A stretch of DNA of 33,509 nucleotides from DASXRA01 sp036558905 (GTDB lineage Bacteria; Actinomycetota; Actinomycetes; Mycobacteriales; Jatrophihabitantaceae), in assembly GCA_036558905.1 (NCBI GenBank), contig DATBER010000196.1, positions 1-33,509 of the forward strand, given 5' to 3'. Of the stretch, positions 17,508-23,828 are shown in pieces. Numbering within the stretch: position 1 is the first letter of the stretch; every line of letters begins with the position of its first letter. The notes below the pieces were generated by a model. That model was not told where the DNA came from. It saw only the letters and a program-made list of their open reading frames with translations, and did not search any database. A program made the position numbers and the translations under genes.

Positions 17508-17536
17508 CCGGTAAGGAGCAGGTCTCGGGTATGCAC
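17498..17536 (-). CDS. Leucine-rich leader peptide of leuS
   Basis: A 12-codon reading frame, MHTRDLLLTGPR, ends in TGA at 17498-17500. It contains three consecutive leucine codons, CTG CTC CTT (17521-17513), the mark of ribosome-mediated attenuation. The GTG start at 17536 has no Shine-Dalgarno. Instead TACCAT at 17543-17548 ends exactly six bases before it, the spacing of a leaderless transcript. It lies 93 bp upstream of leuS on the same strand. Stalling at the Leu codons when charged tRNA-Leu is scarce would hold open the bases that otherwise mask the leuS ribosome-binding site. Leader peptides of this kind are known before amino-acid genes in actinobacteria; function here is inferred. 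Confidence 0.65.
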   Translation of the reverse strand: MHTRDLLLTGPR

Positions 17537-17542
17537 GCCGTC

Positions 17543-17548
17543 ATGGTA
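17543..17548 (-). promoter_or_regulatory. Probable -10 box of the leuS leader transcript
   Basis: TACCAT on the minus strand ends six bases before the GTG of the leader peptide. No convincing -35 hexamer is found 17-18 bp upstream. A run of seven Ts lies in the spacer. The assignment rests on the leaderless geometry. Confidence 0.5.
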
Positions 17549-17705
17549 CGGGATGGGCAAAAAAATAAGGTGCACACCCCGCGTCCGCTGTCCGTCGCCA
17601 CCGAACGCGGGGGCACCTGACACCAACGGTAGGTCGGGCCAAAGGGGCTCACAAGCCGCCGCACCGGGCCATCGGCGCCATGGCACTGGGGTGCCAGTGG
17701 ATCGG

Positions 17706-18371
17706 TCACGCTTCGGCGTCGGGTGCGTCCTCTTCGAGGTCGAGGCGCGGAATCACGGGCCCGGGGGCGCCGACGTTGTGCGCGCGCAACTCCCACCGCG
17801 CACCGTGCCGCAGCTCGGACCAGTGGCAGTTGGCCAGCGGCGCCAGCACCGGGTCGCGGGGCGGCAGGCCGAGCATCGCCGCACACAGCGCCATAGCGGT
17901 CGCACTGTGCGTGACGATCACCGCGAGATGGACGTCGCCGGGGATCTCGGCGAACGCCTCGCAGGCCCGCCTGGCGACCTCGTCCCGGCTCTCGCCGCCC
18001 CGGCGGCTGACGTCGCGGCCGGCCACCCAGTCGGCGTACTCGTCGGGATACCGCTCGGCGACCTCGTCGCGCGTGAGCCCCTCCCAGTGCCCGAGGGAAC
18101 GCTCCCGGAAGCGGGGCTCGGCCACCACCTTCAGGCCGGTGATCTCGCTGAGCGGGGCCGCGGTCTGCATCGCCCGCTGGGCGTCCGAGGACAGGATGAG
18201 GTCGGGCCCCAGCGCCCGGACCAGGGCGGCGGCCTCGAAGGCCTGCGCCTTGCCGATCTCGTCCAACGGTGGATCGGCTTGACCCTGGAAGCGGTGCTGG
18301 GCGTTCCAAGCGGTCCGTGCGTGCCGCAGCAGCAGCACCCGGCGCCGCGTGACCACTCGGTCGCCGGTCAC
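17706..18371 (-). CDS. Histidine phosphatase family protein, likely glucosyl-3-phosphoglycerate phosphatase
   Basis: A 221-aa phosphoglycerate-mutase-like phosphatase. The phosphate-accepting motif is R16-H17-A in LLLRHARTAWN. Other family marks are LSSDAQRAMQTAAPL, the ERSLGHWEGLTRDEV acid-base region, the RRGGESRDEV turn and VIVTHSATAMALC with the second catalytic His. The frame is open further 5', but the GTG at 18371 overlaps the rsfS TGA in GTGA and starts just before the RHA motif, so that start is chosen. In mycobacteria the gene next to rsfS-nadD (Rv2419c) is GpgP, which makes glucosylglycerate for methylglucose lipopolysaccharides. The same position here suggests this role but does not prove it. 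Confidence 0.88.
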   Translation of the reverse strand: MTGDRVVTRRRVLLLRHARTAWNAQHRFQGQADPPLDEIGKAQAFEAAALVRALGPDLILSSDAQRAMQTAAPLSEITGLKVVAEPRFRERSLGHWEGLTRDEVAERYPDEYADWVAGRDVSRRGGESRDEVARRACEAFAEIPGDVHLAVIVTHSATAMALCAAMLGLPPRDPVLAPLANCHWSELRHGARWELRAHNVGAPGPVIPRLDLEEDAPDAEA

Positions 18372-18739
18372 GACGACGCGCCGCCCGGCGTGAACTCGAT
18401 CACCGGGCAGTCGCGCCACAGCTTCTCCAGGCCGTAGAAGACGCGCTCCTCGGCGTGCTGGACGTGCACCACGATGTCGGCGTAGTCGAGCAGCACCCAC
18501 CGCCCGTCGCGGCGGCCCTCCCGGCGCAGCGGCTTGACGCCGGCGGCACGCAGCTTCTCCTCGACGGCGTCCACGATCGCCTCGACCTGCCGCTCGTTGC
18601 TGCCCGTCGCGATCACGAACACGTCGGTGATCACCAGGCGTTCGCTGACGTCGATGAGGACGATGTCGGTGGCGAGCTTGTCGGCGGCGGCGTTGGCCGC
18701 CACCAGGGCGAGCTCGCGGGCAGTATCTGTCGCGGTCAC
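18368..18739 (-). CDS. rsfS: Ribosome silencing factor
   Basis: A 123-aa RsfS/DUF143 protein that binds ribosomal protein uL14 on the large subunit and blocks subunit joining when nutrients are short. Typical blocks are DIVLIDVSERLVITDVFVIATGS, ERQVEAIVDAVEEKL, and the closing WVLLDYADIVVHVQHAEERVFYGLEKLW. Length is normal. The GTG start at 18739 overlaps the nadD stop (GTGA), and its own TGA overlaps the next gene's GTG, so the three genes are translationally coupled. Confidence 0.95.
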   Translation of the reverse strand: MTATDTARELALVAANAAADKLATDIVLIDVSERLVITDVFVIATGSNERQVEAIVDAVEEKLRAAGVKPLRREGRRDGRWVLLDYADIVVHVQHAEERVFYGLEKLWRDCPVIEFTPGGASS

Positions 18740-19338
18740 GTCGGCGAGCTTACGTCCCGATACAGACCGTGTTTCGCGATGTACTGCACGACGCCGTCCG
18801 GCACCAGGTACCAGACCGGCCGGCCGGCCTGCACCCGCGCCCGCACGGCGCTGGAGGAGATGGCCATGGCCGGCACGTCGATCAGGGTGACCGCGTCGGT
18901 GGGCAGGTGGGCGTCCGAGAGCTCGTAGCCCGGCCGCGTGACGCCGATGAACCGCGCGGTGCGCAGCATCTCCTCGTGGTCGTGCCAGGACAGGATCTGG
19001 GCCAGGGCGTCGGCCCCGGTGATGAAGAACAGCTCGGCGTTCTCGCGCTGGGCGGAGATGTCGCGAATCGTGTCGATGGTGTAGGTCGGCCCGGGCCGGT
19101 CGATGTCCACCCGGCTGACCCAGAACCGCGGGTTGGACGCCGTCGCGATGACCGACATCAGATAGCGGTGCTCGGCCGGGCTGACGTCACGCTCGGACTT
19201 CTGGTACGGCTCCCCCGTCGGGACGAAGATCACCTCGTCCAGGGCGAACTGGTCGGCGACCTCGCTGGCGGCGACCAGGTGGCCGTGGTGGATCGGGTCG
19301 AACGTCCCGCCCATGATGCCCACTCGTCGTGGCGTCAT
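18736..19338 (-). CDS. nadD: Nicotinate-nucleotide adenylyltransferase
   Basis: A 200-aa enzyme that joins nicotinate mononucleotide to ATP, giving deamido-NAD in NAD synthesis. The nucleotidyltransferase motif GGTFDPIHHGH spans residues 10-20 (H17-x-G-H20), and the second motif ISSSAVRARV is near residue 170. FFITGADALAQILSWHD is also typical. The frame is open 47 codons further 5', but ATG 19338 (MTPRRVGIMGG) is chosen from family alignment. TAGGAT lies eight bases before it, readable either as a -10 box for a leaderless transcript or as a weak AGGA ribosome site. It heads nadD-rsfS-phosphatase and is divergent from the ABC operon. Confidence 0.95.
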   Translation of the reverse strand: MTPRRVGIMGGTFDPIHHGHLVAASEVADQFALDEVIFVPTGEPYQKSERDVSPAEHRYLMSVIATASNPRFWVSRVDIDRPGPTYTIDTIRDISAQRENAELFFITGADALAQILSWHDHEEMLRTARFIGVTRPGYELSDAHLPTDAVTLIDVPAMAISSSAVRARVQAGRPVWYLVPDGVVQYIAKHGLYRDVSSPT

Positions 19339-19346
19339 AGGCCGTG

Positions 19347-19352
19347 ATCCTA
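19347..19352 (-). promoter_or_regulatory. Possible -10 box of the nadD operon
   Basis: TAGGAT, a strong TANNNT hexamer on the minus strand, ends eight bases before the nadD ATG. A start of transcription at or just before the codon would make nadD leaderless. The overlapping AGGA could instead act as a ribosome site. Confidence 0.4.
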
Positions 19353-19447
19353 CGTAGCCGCCGTACCCGACGGTTCGGTTAACCGCACCTGGAAGTCGCG
19401 TGCTGGCGCCATCGAGATCGCGGCCCGGTCGAACCAGGCTTGGTGCC

Positions 19448-20362
19448 ATGACATCCATCGAGGCGCACAACCTCACCAAGCGCTACGGCAGACAGGTCGC
19501 GGTGGACGGGCTGAGCTTCTCCGTACGGCCCGGTACCGTCACCGGATTCCTCGGTCCGAACGGGGCGGGCAAGTCGACGACCATGCGGCTGCTGCTCGGT
19601 CTCGACCGCCCGGACCGGGGCCACGCCACCATCGGCGGGCTCGCCTACCGCGACCTGCCCCGCCCGCTGTGCACCGTCGGCGCGCTGCTCGAGGCCAAGG
19701 CCGTGCACAAGGGCCGCAGCGCCTACAACCACCTGCTCGCGCTGGCCCAGACTCAGCGCTTGCCCCGGCGGCGGGTCGACGACGTGATCGACCAGGTCGG
19801 CCTCGGCGCAGTCGCGCACAAGCGGGCCGGCGGCTTCTCGCTCGGCATGGGCCAGCGGGTGGGCATCGCGGCGGCGCTGCTGGGCGACCCGGCGGTGCTC
19901 GTGCTGGACGAACCGCTCAACGGCCTCGATCCCGAGGGCATCGTCTGGATCCGCACCCTGATGAAGCAGCTCGCCGGCGAGGGCCGCACCGTACTGGTGT
20001 CGAGCCATCTCATGAACGAAATGGCCGTCACCGCCGACCACCTGATCGTCGTCGGACGCGGGCGGCTGATCGCCGACTGCCCGACCGACGAGTTCGTCGC
20101 CCGGGGCACGCAACCGGCCGTGCGGGTCAGCTCGCCGGACGCGCGGACTCTGGCCACCGTGCTCGCCGGGCAGGGCGCCCAGGTGGCCGGGGACGGCGTC
20201 GGCGCGCTGATCGTCACCGGCCTGGACGCGCCGCGCATCGCCGAGCTGGCCGCCGCGCAGGGACTCGTGCTGTACGAGCTGGCCCCGCAGCGCGCCTCGC
20301 TCGAGGACGCGTTCATGCAGCTGACCCAGGACAGCGTCGAGTTCGACGGAGCCCGGGGATGA
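19448..20362 (+). CDS. ABC transporter ATP-binding protein
   Basis: A 304-aa ABC-2-type ATPase. Walker A is GPNGAGKST (36-44), the signature is SLGMGQR (131-137, a common LSGGQ variant in this subfamily) and Walker B is VLVLDEP (150-156), followed by the D-loop NGLDP and the switch His in VLVSSHLMNEM. The C-terminal ~80 residues are the drug/natamycin-exporter-like accessory region. The frame is open from 19400, but ATG 19448 (MTSIEAHNLTKRYG) is where family similarity starts. It heads a five-gene operon, and its TGA overlaps the next ATG. Divergent nadD begins 109 bp away. Export of a drug, peptide or lipid is likely; the substrate is unknown. Confidence 0.94.
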   Translation: MTSIEAHNLTKRYGRQVAVDGLSFSVRPGTVTGFLGPNGAGKSTTMRLLLGLDRPDRGHATIGGLAYRDLPRPLCTVGALLEAKAVHKGRSAYNHLLALAQTQRLPRRRVDDVIDQVGLGAVAHKRAGGFSLGMGQRVGIAAALLGDPAVLVLDEPLNGLDPEGIVWIRTLMKQLAGEGRTVLVSSHLMNEMAVTADHLIVVGRGRLIADCPTDEFVARGTQPAVRVSSPDARTLATVLAGQGAQVAGDGVGALIVTGLDAPRIAELAAAQGLVLYELAPQRASLEDAFMQLTQDSVEFDGARG

Positions 20363-20595
20363 TCCGGCGCACCGTGCTGCTCGCCGGCATCGTCCTGGCC
20401 GTCTACCTGGTCGGACGCGGCATCGCCGAGCTGTTCACCATCGACTACCACGACCCGTCCTCGTACAAGAACGACTGGGGCGGCCCGTCGCTGGCCGGCG
20501 TGCTCGCCGTGCACACCGGGCCGGCGCTCCTGATCATCGGCGCGCTGTTCGTTCGGATATTGCGCCACCGTAACTCGAAAGGGATTTCGTCATGA
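20359..20595 (+). CDS. Small two-helix membrane protein within the ABC operon
   Basis: A 78-aa protein starting at ATG 20359, which overlaps the ATPase stop (ATGA). It ends in TGA 20593-20595, which overlaps the permease ATG (again ATGA). It has two hydrophobic helices, ~5-24 (TVLLAGIVLAVYLVGRGIAE) and ~46-67 (AGVLAVHTGPALLIIGALFV), joined by a polar loop (DYHDPSSYKNDWGG), and a basic tail (RILRHRNSKG). I do not recognise a family. Translational coupling on both sides argues that it is real and is probably a subunit or modulator of the transporter. Confidence 0.8.
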   Translation: MIRRTVLLAGIVLAVYLVGRGIAELFTIDYHDPSSYKNDWGGPSLAGVLAVHTGPALLIIGALFVRILRHRNSKGISS

Positions 20596-21404
20596 CCGCC
20601 ATCGCCACGGCCGACCGGATCGCGTTCCGCGACGTCGCGACCAGCGAGTGGACCAAGCTGCGCTCGCTGCGCTCGACTGGCTGGTCGTTCGCCGCGTACA
20701 CGTTGCTGTCCATAGGAGTCGGCGTGCTCGCCATGGCGCTGACCACCGCGAACTGGGCCCACCTCAGCGCCGCCGACCGGCACGACATTCTCGCCGACCC
20801 GACCGGACTCATCCTGGAGCCGGGCGGCCTGTGGGGCCAGATAGCGGTCTGCGTGCTCGGGGCGATCATGTTCGCCGGCGAGTACTCCACCGGAACCGTA
20901 CGCGCCAGTATGCTCGCCGTACCTCGGCGTACACCGGTGCTGGCGGCCAAGGCCGCGGTGTTCGGCGCCGTGACGTTCGTCATCGCCGAGGTCGTTGCGT
21001 TCGTCTCGTTCTTCGTCGGCCGGGCGCTCATCTCGAAGCATGTGTCGGTGTCGCTGGGCGATCCAGGTGTCCTGCGCGCGATCATCGGCACCGGGCTCTC
21101 CCTGACGCTGGTCGGTCTGTTCTCCCTCTCGCTCGGCGTGCTCGTCCGGCACACGGCCGGCGCCATCACCTCGGCCATCGGCCTGGTCATCGTGCTGCCG
21201 ACCGTCCTGTCCGCGCTGCCGGGCAAGGTCGGCCAGTACCTGGGCATGTACGTGCCCGGCGGCGACTCGTTCCACCAGCTCATGTCGAGCGGCCGCGACT
21301 CGGACGCGGTGTTGACGCCATGGCAGGGCTTCGGAATCGGCTGTGCCTGGACGGCGGTCGCCCTTACCCTGGCGGCCGTCTCGCTACGACGTCGAGACGT
21401 GTGA
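20592..21404 (+). CDS. ABC-2 type transporter permease
   Basis: A 270-aa integral membrane protein with six predicted helices, in order around SFAAYTLLSIGVGVLAMAL, WGQIAVCVLGAIMFAGEYSTG, AAVFGAVTFVIAEVVAFVSFFVG, LVGLFSLSLGVLVRHTAGAI, a further helix at AITSAIGLVIVLPTVLSAL and the C-terminal GIGCAWTAVALTLAAVSL. EYSTGTVRASMLAVPRR is the usual ABC-2 cytoplasmic coupling block. The ATG is embedded in the ATGA overlap with the preceding small gene, and AAAGGGA lies a few bases upstream. It forms the channel partner of the ATPase two genes upstream. Confidence 0.92.
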   Translation: MTAIATADRIAFRDVATSEWTKLRSLRSTGWSFAAYTLLSIGVGVLAMALTTANWAHLSAADRHDILADPTGLILEPGGLWGQIAVCVLGAIMFAGEYSTGTVRASMLAVPRRTPVLAAKAAVFGAVTFVIAEVVAFVSFFVGRALISKHVSVSLGDPGVLRAIIGTGLSLTLVGLFSLSLGVLVRHTAGAITSAIGLVIVLPTVLSALPGKVGQYLGMYVPGGDSFHQLMSSGRDSDAVLTPWQGFGIGCAWTAVALTLAAVSLRRRDV

Positions 21405-21424
21405 CCTGGCAGGCTGAACGAACA

Positions 21425-22741
21425 ATGATCGAACAGACGCTGACCCCGCCGGCAACCGAGCGTGCCGGCGGGGCCTGGCGTACGTTCCTGCGCGGCCCGA
21501 TCGCCAAGCACACCTGGGCCTGCCTGGTGTATCTGATCGTCACCGCGGTGATCAGCGCCGTCGTGTTCGCGTTCACCGTCACCTACCTGGTCGGTGGCGC
21601 GTTCCTGGCCATCACGTTCCTCGGCCTGCCGCTGATCGCGCTGGCCGTGCTGGCCGCCCGACGCGTCGGCCGGGTCTACCGGTGGCTGGGCCGCAAGATG
21701 GTCGGCGCCCGGGTCGACGACCCGCCGAGGTTCCGCGCCGGGCCCGGCATCCTCGGCTGGCTGCGCTCGGCCCTGCGCGACACGGTCGGGTGGCGGACGA
21801 TCGGCTACATCCTGATCAAGTTCCCGCTGTCGGTCGTGGGGGTGTTCGGGGCGGCACTGCTGTGGGTCCAGACCGCACTGCTGCTCACCTACCCGGTCTG
21901 GTGGCAGGTGTTCGACCCGACGAACAAGGACTCGCACGGACGCGTCCACCACTCCGCCCTGCAGCTCGGCAGCTACTACATCGAGACCTGGCCGCGGGCG
22001 CTCATGGTTTCGGCGGTCGGCCTGGTCGCGTTGTTCCTCGCGCCGTGGCCGATGCGCGGTCTGGTGGCGCTGGACGGGGTGCTCATGCGGCGGCTGCTCG
22101 GCCCGAGCAAGACGGCCCGGCGGGTGCAGGAGCTCGAGGAACGCCGCACCCACGCCGTCGAGGACTCGGCGGCCGCCCTGCGACGCATCGAGCGTGACCT
22201 GCACGACGGCACCCAGGCCCGCCTGGTCGCGCTGGCCATGCGGCTGGGCCAGGCCCGCGAGACCGACGACCCGGAACGCATCCGCGAGCTGGTCGGCAAC
22301 GCGCACGACAGCGCCAAGGACGCGATCGCCGAGCTGCGCGATCTCGTCCGCGGCATCCACCCGCCGGTGCTCGACCAGGGCCTCGACGCCGCGCTGGCCA
22401 CGCTGGCCGCCCGCAGCGGCGTGCCGGTCGAGTTGCACACGCACATCGCCCGGCGCCCGTCGCCGGCCATCGAGACGATCGCCTACTTCTGCGTGGCCGA
22501 GCTGCTCACCAACGTGACGAAGCACAGCGGCGCCCAGCACGTCCGGGTCGACGCCCGCACCCACGGCACGCAGTTGCGCCTGCAGGCCCGCGACGACGGC
22601 CACGGCGGGGCGCGGATCGGCGCCGGCACCGGGTTGTCCGGGCTGGACGAGCGGGTACGCACCGTCGACGGCACGCTGACCGTGGACAGCCCGCCCGGCG
22701 GTCCCACCGTCATCACCGTCGAGCTGCCGGCCGGAGGCTGA
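21425..22741 (+). CDS. Sensor histidine kinase (HisKA_3 / NarL-type pair)
   Basis: A 438-aa membrane kinase. Its N-terminal putative sensor region (~30-215) has four hydrophobic segments, including VYLIVTAVISAVVFAFTVTYLVGG and AALLWVQTALLLTYPVWW. The dimerisation and phosphotransfer domain has H260 in RIERDLHDGTQARLVAL. The ATPase domain shows the N-box VAELLTNVTKHSGA and the G-boxes DDGHGGARIGAGTGLSGLDERV. It probably phosphorylates the response regulator that follows. The ATG at 21425 is used; an in-frame GTG at 21401 overlapping the permease TGA (GTGA) is an alternative start eight codons longer. Position in an ABC operon suggests sensing of envelope stress or the exported compound, as in LiaRS/BceRS-like modules (inference). 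Confidence 0.92.
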   Translation: MIEQTLTPPATERAGGAWRTFLRGPIAKHTWACLVYLIVTAVISAVVFAFTVTYLVGGAFLAITFLGLPLIALAVLAARRVGRVYRWLGRKMVGARVDDPPRFRAGPGILGWLRSALRDTVGWRTIGYILIKFPLSVVGVFGAALLWVQTALLLTYPVWWQVFDPTNKDSHGRVHHSALQLGSYYIETWPRALMVSAVGLVALFLAPWPMRGLVALDGVLMRRLLGPSKTARRVQELEERRTHAVEDSAAALRRIERDLHDGTQARLVALAMRLGQARETDDPERIRELVGNAHDSAKDAIAELRDLVRGIHPPVLDQGLDAALATLAARSGVPVELHTHIARRPSPAIETIAYFCVAELLTNVTKHSGAQHVRVDARTHGTQLRLQARDDGHGGARIGAGTGLSGLDERVRTVDGTLTVDSPPGGPTVITVELPAGG

Positions 22742-22744
22742 GCC

Positions 22745-23389
22745 ATGCGCATCGTCATCGCCGAGGACGCCGCCATCCTGCGCGACGGCCTGATCCAGCT
22801 GCTGACCGACCGGGGCCACGACGTGGTGGCCGCCGTGGGCGACGGCGACGCGCTTCGAGCGGCGGTGGCCGAGTACGACCCGGACGTGGCCGTCGTCGAC
22901 ATCCGCATGCCGCCCGGCTTCACCGACGAGGGGTTGCGCGCGGCCATCGCGATCCGGCGCGAGCGCCCGAACGTCGGCGTGCTCGTCTTCTCGCAGTGGG
23001 TCGAGACGCGCTACGCCGCCGAGTTGCTGGCCACGTCGTCGTCCGGCGTCGGCTACCTGCTCAAGGACCGGGTGGCCGACGTTAGCGAGTTCGTCGAGGC
23101 GCTGACCCGGGTGGCGGCCGGCGGCACGGCGCTCGACCCCGAGGTGGTCAGCCAGCTGCTGGGCGCCAGCCGCCGAGGCGACGTGCTGGCCGGGCTCACG
23201 CCGCGCGAGCGCGAGGTGCTCGGGCTGATGGCCGAGGGGCGCTCCAACGCCGCGGTCGCCCGCCAGCTGGTGGTCACCGAGCGGGCCGTCGAGAAACACG
23301 TGGCCAACATCTTCACCAAACTGGACCTTCCGCCGTCCGGCGAGGACCACCGCCGGGTGCTGGCCGTGCTGCGCTATCTGGACGGCTGA
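22745..23389 (+). CDS. NarL/FixJ family response regulator
   Basis: A 214-aa DNA-binding response regulator. The receiver domain (1-~120) has E7-D8, the phospho-acceptor D52 in VAVVDIRMPP, the switch residue in LVFSQ and the conserved Lys in YLLKDRV. The LuxR-type output domain (~150-210) contains LTPREREVLGLMAEGRSNAAVA and VTERAVEKHVANIFTKLDL. GGAGG inside the end of the kinase gene (22733-22737) lies seven bases before the ATG, so the pair is co-translated. The likely target is the operon's own promoter upstream of the ATPase; no binding site was identified. Confidence 0.95.
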   Translation: MRIVIAEDAAILRDGLIQLLTDRGHDVVAAVGDGDALRAAVAEYDPDVAVVDIRMPPGFTDEGLRAAIAIRRERPNVGVLVFSQWVETRYAAELLATSSSGVGYLLKDRVADVSEFVEALTRVAAGGTALDPEVVSQLLGASRRGDVLAGLTPREREVLGLMAEGRSNAAVARQLVVTERAVEKHVANIFTKLDLPPSGEDHRRVLAVLRYLDG

Positions 23390-23420
23390 GCTCTTAATGG
23401 CGAAGCCTGGTAACGGTGCT

Positions 23421-23426
23421 TACAGT
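23421..23426 (+). promoter_or_regulatory. Probable -10 box for leaderless DUF1707 gene
   Basis: TACAGT ends six bases before the ATG at 23433, the spacing expected when the transcript begins at the codon. The -35 position holds only TGGCGA, a weak match. The gene therefore probably has its own promoter rather than being simply the tail of the ABC operon. Confidence 0.5.
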
Positions 23427-23432
23427 GTTGTC

Positions 23433-23828
23433 ATGGCTGGTCAGCTGTCCCCTGAGCTTCGTATCGGTACCGCGGAGCGAGAGCAGGCCGCGGCCGACCT
23501 GAGCGAGCATCTGGCCGCCGGGCGACTGTCGACCGAGGAGTTCGACGAGCGCGTCCAGCGGGCCTACGCCGCCCGCACCGCCACCGACCTCGAGCCGCTG
23601 TTCCGCGACCTGCCCGACCTGCACCCGGCGCCCGCCCCTCGTCAGCGCCGGGACCTGCGCCCGCTGCTGATCCTGCTCGTGGTCGTCGCCGTGATCGCCT
23701 GGGTGGCGTTCCTGCGGGTGCCGCCGTTCTTCATCTTCCCGCTGTTCTGGATCTTCTTCGCCAGCCGCCGCTTCGGCGGCCCGCGCGGCGGGTGGGGCGG
23801 CCCCCGCTACGGCAACCGCGCCCCCTGA
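23433..23828 (+). CDS. DUF1707 domain membrane protein
   Basis: A 131-aa protein. Residues ~8-60 are a DUF1707 (SHOCT-like) domain, ELRIGTAEREQAAADLSEHLAAGRLSTEEFDERV, found at the N-terminus of many actinobacterial membrane proteins. Two hydrophobic segments follow (~76-94 LRPLLILLVVVAVIAWVAF and ~99-111 PFFIFPLFWIFFA), then a Gly/Arg tail. The function of this family is not established. The frame is open 12 codons further 5', but ATG 23433 fits both the domain start and the TACAGT box. Its last 22 bases overlap the 3' end of the convergent secreted-protein gene. Confidence 0.88.
   Translation: MAGQLSPELRIGTAEREQAAADLSEHLAAGRLSTEEFDERVQRAYAARTATDLEPLFRDLPDLHPAPAPRQRRDLRPLLILLVVVAVIAWVAFLRVPPFFIFPLFWIFFASRRFGGPRGGWGGPRYGNRAP

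Larger units (their letters stand above)
17411..17520 (-). promoter_or_regulatory. leuS leader RNA: long-range helix masking the ribosome-binding site
   Basis: On the minus strand TGCTCC (17520-17515) can pair with GGAGCA (17416-17411), which contains most of the leuS Shine-Dalgarno. TTACCGGG (17514-17507) can pair with CCCGGTAA (17435-17428). The two blocks are contiguous in the leader and separated by an 11-base bulge near leuS, giving 14 base pairs. This outer helix encloses hairpin A (17475-17507) and the terminator-like hairpin B (17446-17472), so the leader can fold as a three-way junction. The upstream strand coincides with the three Leu codons of the leader peptide. The pairing is read directly from the sequence; its use as a switch is inferred. 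Confidence 0.65.

Noticed and set aside
17681..17699. CACTGG/CCAGTG and TGGCAC/GTGCCA hairpins after the histidine phosphatase gene as a terminator
   Set aside because: Short overlapping stems without any T-tract; too weak to list as a terminator.
17406..17705. T-box riboswitch before leuS
   Set aside because: No T-box consensus, specifier loop or stem I architecture is visible; a Leu-codon leader peptide explains the structure better.
14799..18437. 1212-codon open frame on the plus strand
   Set aside because: Antisense to leuS, the leuS leader, the histidine phosphatase and rsfS; biased composition is a by-product of high GC.
20534..23350. 938-codon open frame on the minus strand
   Set aside because: Antisense to the ABC permease, histidine kinase and response regulator, all of which have intact motifs.
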